Source: Filosporella fistucella
Lineage: Eukaryota > Ascomycota > Leotiomycetes > Helotiales
Length of the DNA stretch: 64,000 bases
Reading direction: 5' to 3'
Assembly: GCA_030077755.1 (NCBI GenBank)
Contig: JAQJZZ010000012.1
Span: 372,001-436,000 of the forward strand
This document shows, in pieces, positions 56,068-64,000 of this stretch. The position numbers were made by a program, and so were the translations under genes. The notes beneath the pieces were generated by a model. That model did no database searches. It was not told the origin of the DNA and saw nothing but the letters and a program-made list of their open reading frames with translations. How positions within the stretch are numbered: the first letter of the stretch is position 1; every line of letters begins with the position of its first letter.

Positions 56068-56389
56068 GATGACTTTCAATTATGATATTGAGGAGCGGGT
56101 TACAGCTTCGTATGTACTGTAGAGTATTCCCACGGACGTTGTGAAGTTGATGTGATGATTTGTCTTTGAGAGCTTGGGTTAGTTTGCAGGTAGGCTGCAC
56201 CCGCGTACGCAGTGACCTGAAAGCCGCGATAGAAGCCTCAGGCTCCACAAAATAGCCATGCAGGCGAACGAGGCAAATGTACAAGGCTGAGCCGAATTGA
56301 TCCCGATCACGGACATTTCTTCATCCCTCCTCAATCATTCCTCCGTTGTTTTATTATCTGACGACCTTGAGATACTCTCTTCCTACACA
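56068..56389. promoter_or_regulatory. Bidirectional promoter, PRE6 / DLD2
   Basis: 322 bases between divergent ATGs. I could not identify a proteasome-type (PACE-like) element with confidence. Confidence 0.5.
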
Positions 56390-58083
56390 ATGGCGAGTCG
56401 GTCGAAAGTCTCCTTGGCTCTACGGAGAGCTCGAATTTCCGGACCAAGTTGTGCAAGACAATTTCGACCGATCACGCAAGTCCGATGGCAAAGTACTGCA
56501 AGCACAGAAGAATCTGAGGGAATTGCGAAAGGTACAACGGGTACCTCCAAGACCGTCCAATTCACATCCGAGACTTACCCCGAGATTCAAAGAGACTCCA
56601 AGTTCTCATCAATCAATGCAGAGCACGTTAAGTTTTTCAAGGAACTATTAGGAAAGGAAGCTGCTGTTATTGATGGCGTAACGAAAGATGCCACAGATGA
56701 CCTCGAACCCTTCAATGGAGACTGGATGCGAAAATATCGAGGGCACACTAAACTGGTGCTCAAACCTGGGTCCACTGAAGAAGTAAGCAAGGTGCTGAAA
56801 TACTGCAATGACAATTCGCTAGCTGTTGTACCACAAGGAGGAAATACTGGCTTAGTAGGAGGATCTGTGCCCGTCTTCGATGAGATTGTTATCAACATGA
56901 GTCGAATGAACCAAATACGCTCGTTCGATGAAACTTCAGGGACATTGGTCGTGGACGCTGGAGCTATTTTGGAAGTGGCGGACAAATATCTTGGGGAGAA
57001 AGGCTATATTTTTCCATTGGATCTTGGTGCCAAAGGCTCATGCCAAATTGGAGGAAATGTCGCTACCAACGCCGGAGGCCTGAGACTTCTCAGATATGGC
57101 AGTTTACACGGAAATGTCTTGGGAATTGAAGCCGTGCTGCCAGACGGAACTATTGTGGATGACCTTTCAAAGCTCCGAAAGAACAATACTGGATACGATC
57201 TGAAGCAGCTATTCATTGGAGCCGAAGGAACTATCGGTATCATCACTGGGGTTTCCATTCTATGCCCACAACGATCGAAGGCTATCAACGTTGCCTTCTT
57301 TGGCCTCGAGTCTTATGAAAAGGTACAGGAAGCGTTCAAGGAAGCAAAGGGACAACTATCTGAAATTCTCTCGGCCTTTGAGCTTATGGATAGCCAAAGC
57401 CAGGACCTAGTACATACTGTGACTAAGAATAAGCGGCCATTGGAGAGTGAATACCCATTCTACTGCCTCATCGAAACGAGTGGTTCCAATTCAGAACACG
57501 ATAATGAAAAACTTGAAAAGTTCCTCGAGTTTGTCATGGAAAAAGAGATCGTGCTGGACGGAGTCGTTGCTCAAGATGAAACTCAAGTGAGGGCATTGTG
57601 GGGTTGGAGAGAAGGAGTTCCAGAGTGCTTGGGGCATTGGGGAGGTGTCTACAAATATGATTTGTCGATACCAATCAACGAATTATACGACTTAGTGGAA
57701 GAGACACGAGAGAAGATCACAAAAGCCGGCTTGATGGGTGATGGTGATGAGTACCCAGTTGTTGATGTCGCAGGTTATGGGCACATGGGTGATTCAAATC
57801 TACATTTGAATGTTGCTGTTCGACGATACGACAAGAAAGTTGAGAAGGTATTGGAGCCTTTCGTGTACGAATGGATTTCAAAACGCAGCGGCAGCATCAG
57901 CGCCGAACACGGATTAGGACTTGCAAAGAAGAACTACATTGGATATAGCCGCAGTGATACGATGATAAAGTTGATGAAGCAGATCAAAAATATGTATGAT
58001 CCAGTAAGTCACGCCAAACACCACTCCTAAATACTGCTAACAGGTGCCAGAACGGGATCATGAACCCTTACAAATATATCTGA
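56390..58083 (+). CDS. DLD2: Mitochondrial D-lactate / D-2-hydroxyglutarate dehydrogenase (Dld2-like)
   Basis: FAD enzyme of the FAD_binding_4/FAD-oxidase_C family; oxidises D-2-hydroxyglutarate or D-lactate in the mitochondrial matrix. Exons 56390-58003 and 58051-58083 give 548 aa. The N terminus is an Arg/Ser-rich presequence (MASRSKVSLALRRARISGPS and RQFRPITQVRWQST). The FAD region has VVPQGGNTGLVGGSVPVFDE and FPLDLGAKGSCQIGGNVATN with AGGLRLLRYGSLHGNVLGIE. The C-terminal part has VAGYGHMGDSNLHLNV (metal-binding His) and SGSISAEHGLGLAKKNYIGY. The last exon supplies NGIMNPYKYI. The start is the first ATG of the open frame; earlier codons in frame lack ATG. Yeast Dld2 and Dld3 and human D2HGDH are the closest types. 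Confidence 0.94.
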
Positions 58084-58914
58084 TTATTGAAAGCATTGTA
58101 CATAGGAGGGAATACATATGAAGTACAAGTGTAATAGAAGCTTTTCGTGTATAGAAATATACAGTGAGCTACTGGCTCTGTCTCCAGTCTGGATTTAGAA
58201 TATTACCCAAGCAATTTTTTACTCCTTGTTGGCAGCACGCAAGTCATTTATCGCAGCAATGCCCAGGCTGTTTTGATCCTTTCAAAGAATTTTCACAGAA
58301 TGAGAAAGTAACAGCACTTGCGAGTCTCAATATTCCGGGCTTTGCTCTGCAGCTCTGCATCAGTAAAGTGTCCTTGATACCACGAGGCGCTGTATCCCTA
58401 TACAAGCAAATAATTCAATACGAACTGGACTGTATTCCCATCCTGCAATGGTTTGTTCGAGGCGCTAAGGTTATTCCATGTGTAAGTTCCCCGAACTGCT
58501 CTCGAGAGCCGAGATATCTTTGCAGAACCCGGAACCACTGTTTCTGCTGCAAAACGTCCATATCTTAAAGGCCAAATCATGAGGTGCTACATAAAGTTAC
58601 TCGTGGGAGTAAAGTGTCTCTAATTTAGTAATTTGCAATGGATTTCATCTGAGTCTGTTAGTTTTAGGTCCCGCTTCCCAAAACGAACGTTTGTATCTCT
58701 AAGTTGGTAGTAAACGTCGAAGCGTCGCAAGACACGTCTACAATTCATTCGTAGCAATTAGCACCGTTTTGAATTGCCAACGTGGGTCTCTGGACGCCGA
58801 GAAAATTCGTTACTTTAAAAGTACACAGCCTAATTCCTCATTTGCGTCGACAGAAAAAATCGCTCCATTACTGGCTTTCATCAACAATCATCCTATCTAT
58901 CACTGGCTTTCAAG
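58084..58914. other. Intergenic
   Basis: 830 bases. A 134-codon plus frame (58164-58568) overlaps the DLD2 3' flank and has no domain character. Otherwise the promoter of the repeat protein gene. Confidence 0.4.
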
Positions 58915-60751
58915 ATGGACAACAAGATGGCTCCTCCGAACACTTTTCGGTCCAACATGGAGCAGACAGCAACAAGAAGCATGGGGGCAGACGGAAACGC
59001 AATCGACCTTAGCATGGCCAACTCAGCTGGATCTTCGCTTCACGACCCTGGCTCTAGACGATTTCCGGGAACTGTAATGGCACCAAATCCAAGCAATAAG
59101 GAGCTTCAAGCATCTTTCATGGTGCCAAGCACAGGTCATTCTTTGGGATTGACACCACAAAGTGCTCACGCTACTCCTGACCAATTTGGATCAAGAGAAG
59201 GAAACCCAGCTTCTTTCAATGATGTCTACAACAGTATCTCTGCGAAAGATCTTACTGGTTTCCAACCCGCGGTCGACAAAACGGTGCCTTCAACATTTGT
59301 TCCATTGCCCTACAACGATAGCTCTACTCAAGCTCTTACTACCTTCCAACCTGTGGTTCACAAAGCAGCTCCTTCAACATTTGTTCCATTGCCCTACAAC
59401 GATAGCTCTACTCAAGCTCTTGGTACTTTTCAACCTGTGGTTCACGAAGCATCTCCTTCAACATTTGTTCCATTGCCATACAATAGTACCTCCGCTCACT
59501 CTCATACTGGTTTTCAACCTACAGCTCACAAATTGTTTCCCTCAACATTTGGTCCATTGCCCGACAACAACGAGTCCACCTCTCAGGCTCTCCCAGGTTT
59601 TCAACCTGCAGGTCACAAGGAAGTTTCTTCAATATTCGTTCCATTGCCCTACAAAAATGAGTCTACCCCTCAAGCTCATCTTAGCTTCCAGCCTATGGGT
59701 CACAGCGCAGTTCCTTCAACATTCGTTCCATGGCCTTACAAGAAGAACTCCAAGCCCCTGCCTGAAAGAGCTGGCTACCATGCAGACCGACAGACATCTA
59801 CACCACGACCAGCTACGCCCTTAGTCACAGAACTTGAGACTCGTAAGTGCTTTTCATTTCATTTTTTCCTTGGTGAGAGTATGCGGAAAGTCACAAATGC
59901 AATTATGGAGTCTCTTGTTTCTTGTGATATTATTTTATGGAGCTTCACTTACACATGACAGGAACTAGAAGCTCTATCGAAATGGTCCAAAGACTTGGTG
60001 ATCTTCGGCTAATTGTAAAGTCGAACTCAGTGAATCCCGATGTTGATCCTGAACCCGAGACGATGGACCGTTCTTCAATCTCAACTCCGATGGAGCCGCA
60101 TCACCCAGTCACAATGAAAAATCTTCGTACGAAAGGCATGTCTTGCAACAAACCTACTCGAGAAATAGCTAACCGCTTACTTTAGAAGATAAAATGGCAA
60201 AGGACTTTCAACCCACCCCGTTCGTCGCGAATACTCAACCACTTATCAAGGGCCAAGCACGCGTTCTTTGCTGCCACTCTATTCGTCCAAAGAAACTCAC
60301 CCCCAATGATGCTGGCGAAGCACACGTAGCAGTATTGGCTAAGCGCCTAGGAGGAACCTGGCCAGCAAAGATCGTCAATGGACCTGCTGTGGAATACGAT
60401 GTTGTTTGGACCGATTACAAGTTCACTTTCTGCGTCCTCAAATACCGAGGTGATACATTCATGCGAGCACTCTGGTACGGCGTCAACGATATGCACGGAA
60501 CACCAGTTGAGATTTCGTCGATCCCACCACACGGCAAGGCTCTCAAGGATGCAGTCAGCGATGGAGAGGAGTGCATGATTCGGATTGCGGGTGTGGACCT
60601 CGAGTGTCCTACCCACAAGGACATGGAATACACCATGTACTTGGCTCGGTGGATTGGGGAGAAGGATGCCAAAGTTCTGAAAGAACTCGGCGCCACTCCC
60701 GAGTTTCTGCAAATGCAGAACTCGAGGATTTGGCCACCAACCCCGGCGTGA
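58915..60751 (+). CDS. Protein with six-fold FQP/PSTFVPLPY tandem repeats and an unrecognised C-terminal domain
   Basis: Exons 58915-59842, 59962-60126 and 60186-60751 give 552 aa. Residues 1-113 are Ser/Asn/Pro-rich. Six tandem units of 28-29 residues follow, each starting with x-F-Q-P, then His-Lys, then PSTFVPLPYN and an SSTQAL-like end; the later units are more diverged. The region after the repeats is Pro/Ser/Thr-rich and predicted disordered. The C-terminal ~185 residues are compact and more hydrophobic (VLCCHSIRPKKLTPNDAGEA; WPAKIVNGPAVEYDVVWTDY; TFMRALWYGVNDMHGTPVEI) and look like a folded domain that I do not recognise. There is no signal peptide or transmembrane helix. The repeat pattern with degenerating copies suggests unequal crossing-over. 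Function unknown. Confidence 0.8.
59254..59766 (+). repeat. Intragenic tandem repeat, 6 units of 84-87 bp
   Basis: Units start at 59254, 59338, 59422, 59506, 59593 and 59680. The first three are 84 bp and nearly identical, with blocks such as CCTTCAACATTTGTTCCATT repeated. Units 4 and 5 are 87 bp with one extra codon. Unit 6 loses the repeat at its 3' end. All keep the reading frame. Confidence 0.9.
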
Positions 60752-61173
60752 GAGGGGGGTAGGCTTGGGACTTTGGCGGCGTTTGGGAGGGATGGCATGA
60801 AGCTGGACGATTTGGGCTGGCGATATTGTCGGTTGTAAGATAGGAGAATTATGAAGTTGCAGCAATCGAAAAATCTTTTGCTTTCCTCAAATTGTTATAT
60901 TGTTCCATTGTGCTGACCGTTGAGAAAGAATATGTAACGCGATGCCAAGGGCAGGGAGATGGAGCAGGGGTAATCACGATGGTGGCGTCAAGGATCTCGT
61001 AATTATCCAGCATCCTCAGCCGCAGAAAACTTCCAGCAAATCTTTTCTTTCTACAACGGCAAAGGACGTTCATATTGTTTTCTGCCTCTTCCACGATTTT
61101 GCTGACTCAGCCATATGCCCCTATTCTACAGGCCACCTCCCCTCTCATAAGCGAGGTTTCTGCTACGGGGTCA
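60752..61173. other. Intergenic
   Basis: 420 bases. Promoter of the Hsp70-like gene on the right; no gene seen. Confidence 0.45.
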
Positions 61174-62523
61174 ATGAGGTTATGCTGCTACGTCGTATGC
61201 CTGGTGATCATGGCATTCGTTGCTGAAGGTCGAGAGGGACCGAAGAAATATTGTGAGGTTCCTTGTCCGTGAGAGTGAAATTACTAACACTGCTGTGTAG
61301 TGCTTGGCGTCAATCTTGGACCAAATTTTGTGTATACTCCCCCAGTGTTCCTAGGTTGTGCATTGCTGAATTATCTGTAGTACAGCTGCATACTTCACAG
61401 AAGATGATGCGACCAACCCAGTTCTCATAGGCCCCATTCCAGGTGGACCAGGATATAAGGAGTGGATGGCACTGCCTGACAAAAGTGGGCGCAGAACGGT
61501 GTAAGATGCCCCGCATCAAGCCATCATGCCACTACAGTAGAAATTGTCTTGCCCTAAATAGCTAACATATCCACAAGACAAACATATCATGAGTTTCCCT
61601 TTTGTGATTCTGAAGGCGTTCTCGTATCTGTTCCTCCAAGACGGCACTGGCAGTGGGGTTACGATTACCATGAAGCTGAGAGTATAATTACTGGAGCGCT
61701 TTTACAAGTCAAAAAGGCTGCAAAAGAGATACCCGGAGCTCCAACTACTATCAGCGCAATCAGTTATCCGTACTTCTTCGATCCCGAATCGTCTGATGCT
61801 ATGCTTACCGCTGGACTCAACTTTGAGCCCCATCTCAAAAGGTCTTGGCAGTTCCGGAAAGTACACAACATTGCGAGACTTGCCTATGGAATGGATTACT
61901 GCCACACATTTGGAATCATCAGGCTTCCGAAACTGGATCCTAAGCACACTCATTTAATGATATTTGTCGACTTCGATGGTACGCTGTTGGAACTCACTTT
62001 TGCTGATTTCACCGAACTGGCAATTCCTTTTGAGCAATTCCGCATCCATGCTCCACAGTATGTTCCAGATTCGGATACTGAACACCAAAGGGTGAGCAAT
62101 TGTCGAGTTTTAATGTCATTATGACTTTGCTGATCTGATCATTAGGTACCAGGAACATTTGATCAAGGCCCACATCAACAGATCACTGAAGCATTTCTTA
62201 AACTCAAGGAATCATGGCTGGACTTGCAACCAGATGAACAACGTGATGTATGGGAGTTTCTGAGGGGAATCATATTTATTGGTGATGGAGATAAAGCTGC
62301 ATTTAAACAGATAAGAGAAATCATAGAGAGAATTTTCCCTGCTCCAGAGCATGAGAAGATACTCGATAGCATTGACCCTGCTTTCGTGGGAGCTGTTGGG
62401 GCAGCATGGCTAGCTCGATTCTTTGAGAAGTATCCGAAGGTACTGGATCCTATTTATTCTGCTCCTGGATGGAATATGCAAGTTTCAATGCCGTGGACAG
62501 AGTTTAAACATGACGAGCTGTGA
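61174..62523 (+). CDS. Divergent Hsp70/actin-like ATPase-fold protein with N-terminal signal sequence
   Basis: Exons 61174-61252, 61301-61331, 61381-61500, 61578-62091 and 62146-62523 give 373 aa. A short hydrophobic N terminus (MRLCCYVVCLVIMAFVAEG) suggests ER entry or a membrane anchor. What follows has the order of an Hsp70 nucleotide-binding domain. First comes LLGVNLGPNFVTAAYF (phosphate-1; canonical Asp replaced by Asn31, and GTT by GPN). Next is ISYPYFFDPESSDAMLTAGL with IARLAYGMDY (compare the EPTAAALAYGLD block). Then LMIFVDFDGTLLELTF at ~201-216 (phosphate-2, lacking the full GGGT), and IFIGDGDKAAFKQIREIIER with FVGAVGAAWLARF (adenosine region). There is no substrate-binding domain. 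The altered phosphate loops argue for weak or no ATPase activity. The family is unnamed to me; relation to Hsp70 is by motif order only. Confidence 0.65.
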
Positions 62524-62858
62524 AGACAGAGGTTGGAATGAGAAGATAGTAGCAATAGATATGGAGAGTGTGTTCCCAAAATCTGCTTCTGTATCCCAAC
62601 GTTGATAATTGAGAGACAGTGCTCAGACACAATGACCAAAGATCAAGTTATAATACTTTCCCAGGATTATTCTTTTCGATTCACTCTAATATAGCTTCTT
62701 TCGAATTATTCTTTTGCCGTATTCGTCCGAACTCTGGAAGGGACTGATAACTTAGCTTCGCCCCCGTTGTTTACCCTCTCGTAGTGTAAACTTCAACCCC
62801 AAACATCTTTTCATCAATCGATGGCAATCGATATCTAGATTCAAAAATCTTCGAAACA
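62524..62858. other. Intergenic
   Basis: 335 bases; AT-rich, promoter of the next gene, no other feature. Confidence 0.45.
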
Positions 62859-63707
62859 ATGTCTCCTCGAGTACTACGCGCATCCGTTCGAGCCACGCGA
62901 TCAGACCCGCGTCTCAAACCACTTCCTCCTCCACCCCCTCCTCCTCTATTTACACCAAAGCCCGCGGCTCCTATCACGCCTTCTCGTCCACCAAACACAA
63001 TCGAACTTCCACGATACCCATCAAGTTCACCTGAGCCAACCCCTTCACGTCGTCCACCAAAGCCTTCATACAAAAGACTCCCAGCCGCTGAACGACCTCA
63101 CTGCTGTCTCTGGACCCAAGACAGAGTCACGCATTATCTCGAGATCACAGGAAATCCACCATACTTCGAAACCCTATACCGTTTCTACTCTTACCTCACC
63201 TGCCAGTCTCTCATCTTCAGAATTAGCAGCTTCACGTGGCAAATCCCTAGTCTCCTCCATTCGAAAGAAGATGTAATTCAGATTCTCAAAAGCCCTGTTC
63301 AGAGCCAAACAGGTGGATCCGATACTTTCAGCAATCGCTTCTTTATTCTCGTTGCAGATAGAAAGAAGGGTGATGGACAGTTTGTCGAGATGGTTATTAG
63401 GGAGCAGGATTTGATGCATTGTCAGTTTGAGATGTTTACCAATCTGACTGGTGATTGTAAGGTGAAAGGACATGATGATGTAAGGACTGAGATTAGGTTC
63501 TGGGTTCATAGGGAGAAGATGATTAAGATGGGGCTTTTGCCTTGGAGTACGTTGGAGCAGTGTCGGGAAGATGGGAAATTGAAGCGACGGTGGGAGGTTC
63601 CTGAGTTGAACGTCTCGGCTGAGTTGAGAGCTATGATGTTTCCAGAGGAGAATTGGGGTATGCTTCGATCTAAGGCAGCTGAGAAAAAGTGTGGAAAAGG
63701 TTCGTGA
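62859..63707 (+). CDS. Hypothetical protein with proline-rich N terminus
   Basis: Single exon, 282 aa. Residues 1-75 are Arg/Pro/Ser-rich with a polyproline run (KPLPPPPPPPLFTPKP) and are probably disordered. From residue ~80 a folded region begins (RPHCCLWTQDRVTHYLEITG; YSYLTCQSLIFRISSFTWQI), with FFILVADRKKGDGQFVEMVI and a C-terminal helical part. No signal peptide or transmembrane helix. I recognise no family. Base use and the clear ATG/TGA frame support a real gene, and the lack of introns is unusual among its neighbours. The proline run could bind SH3 or profilin (speculation). Confidence 0.65.
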   Translation: MSPRVLRASVRATRSDPRLKPLPPPPPPPLFTPKPAAPITPSRPPNTIELPRYPSSSPEPTPSRRPPKPSYKRLPAAERPHCCLWTQDRVTHYLEITGNPPYFETLYRFYSYLTCQSLIFRISSFTWQIPSLLHSKEDVIQILKSPVQSQTGGSDTFSNRFFILVADRKKGDGQFVEMVIREQDLMHCQFEMFTNLTGDCKVKGHDDVRTEIRFWVHREKMIKMGLLPWSTLEQCREDGKLKRRWEVPELNVSAELRAMMFPEENWGMLRSKAAEKKCGKGS

Positions 63708-64000
63708 TTGGAGCATGATTGATGGCTGAAAAGGGCAGCTATGATTTCAAGGCTGAGGCATTCAGATGGTTTCAATTTGAGGTAGCACAAAGAATCAAAG
63801 CACATCTCTTGAAAGTCTCAGTATAGGCCACTTGAATACATTTTTTCCGGAAGCAGAAGACCTCGGCCCTTGCAAATTCTACAACAAACCGCTCGACGTA
63901 TCCGAAGCCTCAGCTATTGCAATGATCAAAATATGAGGTCTCAAAACATCCTGTGTCCCCATACCTAAGTTTCCTGTCTTTCAACAGCGACATCTGCCCT
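63708..64000. other. Right end of window, no gene seen
   Basis: 3' flank of the hypothetical protein gene. No start or exon of a further gene can be supported. Confidence 0.45.

Noticed and set aside
58164..58568. 134-codon plus-strand frame after DLD2
   Set aside because: No domain character, Cys scattered irregularly, and it overlaps the likely DLD2 3' UTR.
1..64000. Transposons, RIP-mutated repeats, CRISPR arrays, rRNA
   Set aside because: No transposase or reverse-transcriptase motifs, long terminal repeats, extended AT-mutated blocks or regularly spaced repeats were seen by reading. A self-alignment would be the decisive test.

Overview
The window is nuclear DNA of a filamentous ascomycete (Pezizomycotina; a Leotiomycetes/Helotiales-type fungus is a guess from gene content). 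The signs are short 45-80 nt GT-AG introns with CTAAC-like branch sites, a gene about every 2-3 kb on both strands, fungal-only families (Zn2Cys6 factor, CFEM and rhodopsin-domain receptors, RTA1, DUF3425, Helo-like N domain) and conserved single-copy eukaryotic genes. I rebuilt exons by eye. The models given with full exon lists sum to a multiple of three and stay open, which is the main internal check.

Layout. 0-11 kb: TIM22 (+), a membrane-anchored GH16 glucanase (-), a stand-alone Helo-like-N protein (-), the spliceosome factor PRP45 (-) and a p24 cargo receptor (-). 12.9-26 kb: an arylsulfotransferase-like membrane protein, an RTA1 protein, a Zn2Cys6 regulator convergent with a COMT-type O-methyltransferase, a rhodopsin-domain receptor and a PQ-loop vacuolar transporter. 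27-32 kb: an aldo/keto reductase, a secreted FAD oxidase and a DUF3425 bZIP-like regulator. 33-42 kb: Ap4A phosphorylase, pectate lyase, a second (bicovalent-type) FAD oxidase and a CFEM receptor. 44-49 kb: a very intron-rich killer-toxin-like GH18 chitinase whose barrel appears to lack its first strands. 49.8-58 kb: housekeeping block NPY1, SSL2/XPB, HOT13, PRE6 (proteasome alpha4) and DLD2, with two head-to-head promoters. 58.9-63.7 kb: three lineage-specific genes: a tandem-repeat protein, a degenerate Hsp70-like protein with a signal sequence, and a proline-rich protein.

How the genes work together. The housekeeping genes are independent of one another. The accessory genes look like a plant- or fungus-associated life style: pectate lyase, GH16, chitinase, secreted flavin oxidases, and receptors. 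The methyltransferase/Zn2Cys6 pair and the reductase/FAD-oxidase/DUF3425 trio resemble small tailoring loci, but no PKS, NRPS or terpene synthase is present, so no complete biosynthetic cluster can be claimed.

The most notable signals are unusual gene structures: micro-exons of 5, 7, 9, 10, 10 and 20 nt, two GC-AG introns, and two frame-neutral, stop-free introns in a splicing-factor gene. Others are a six-unit protein repeat, an Hsp70-fold protein with altered nucleotide-binding motifs, and the N-terminally deleted chitinase barrel. I found no tRNA, rRNA, transposon or CRISPR array.
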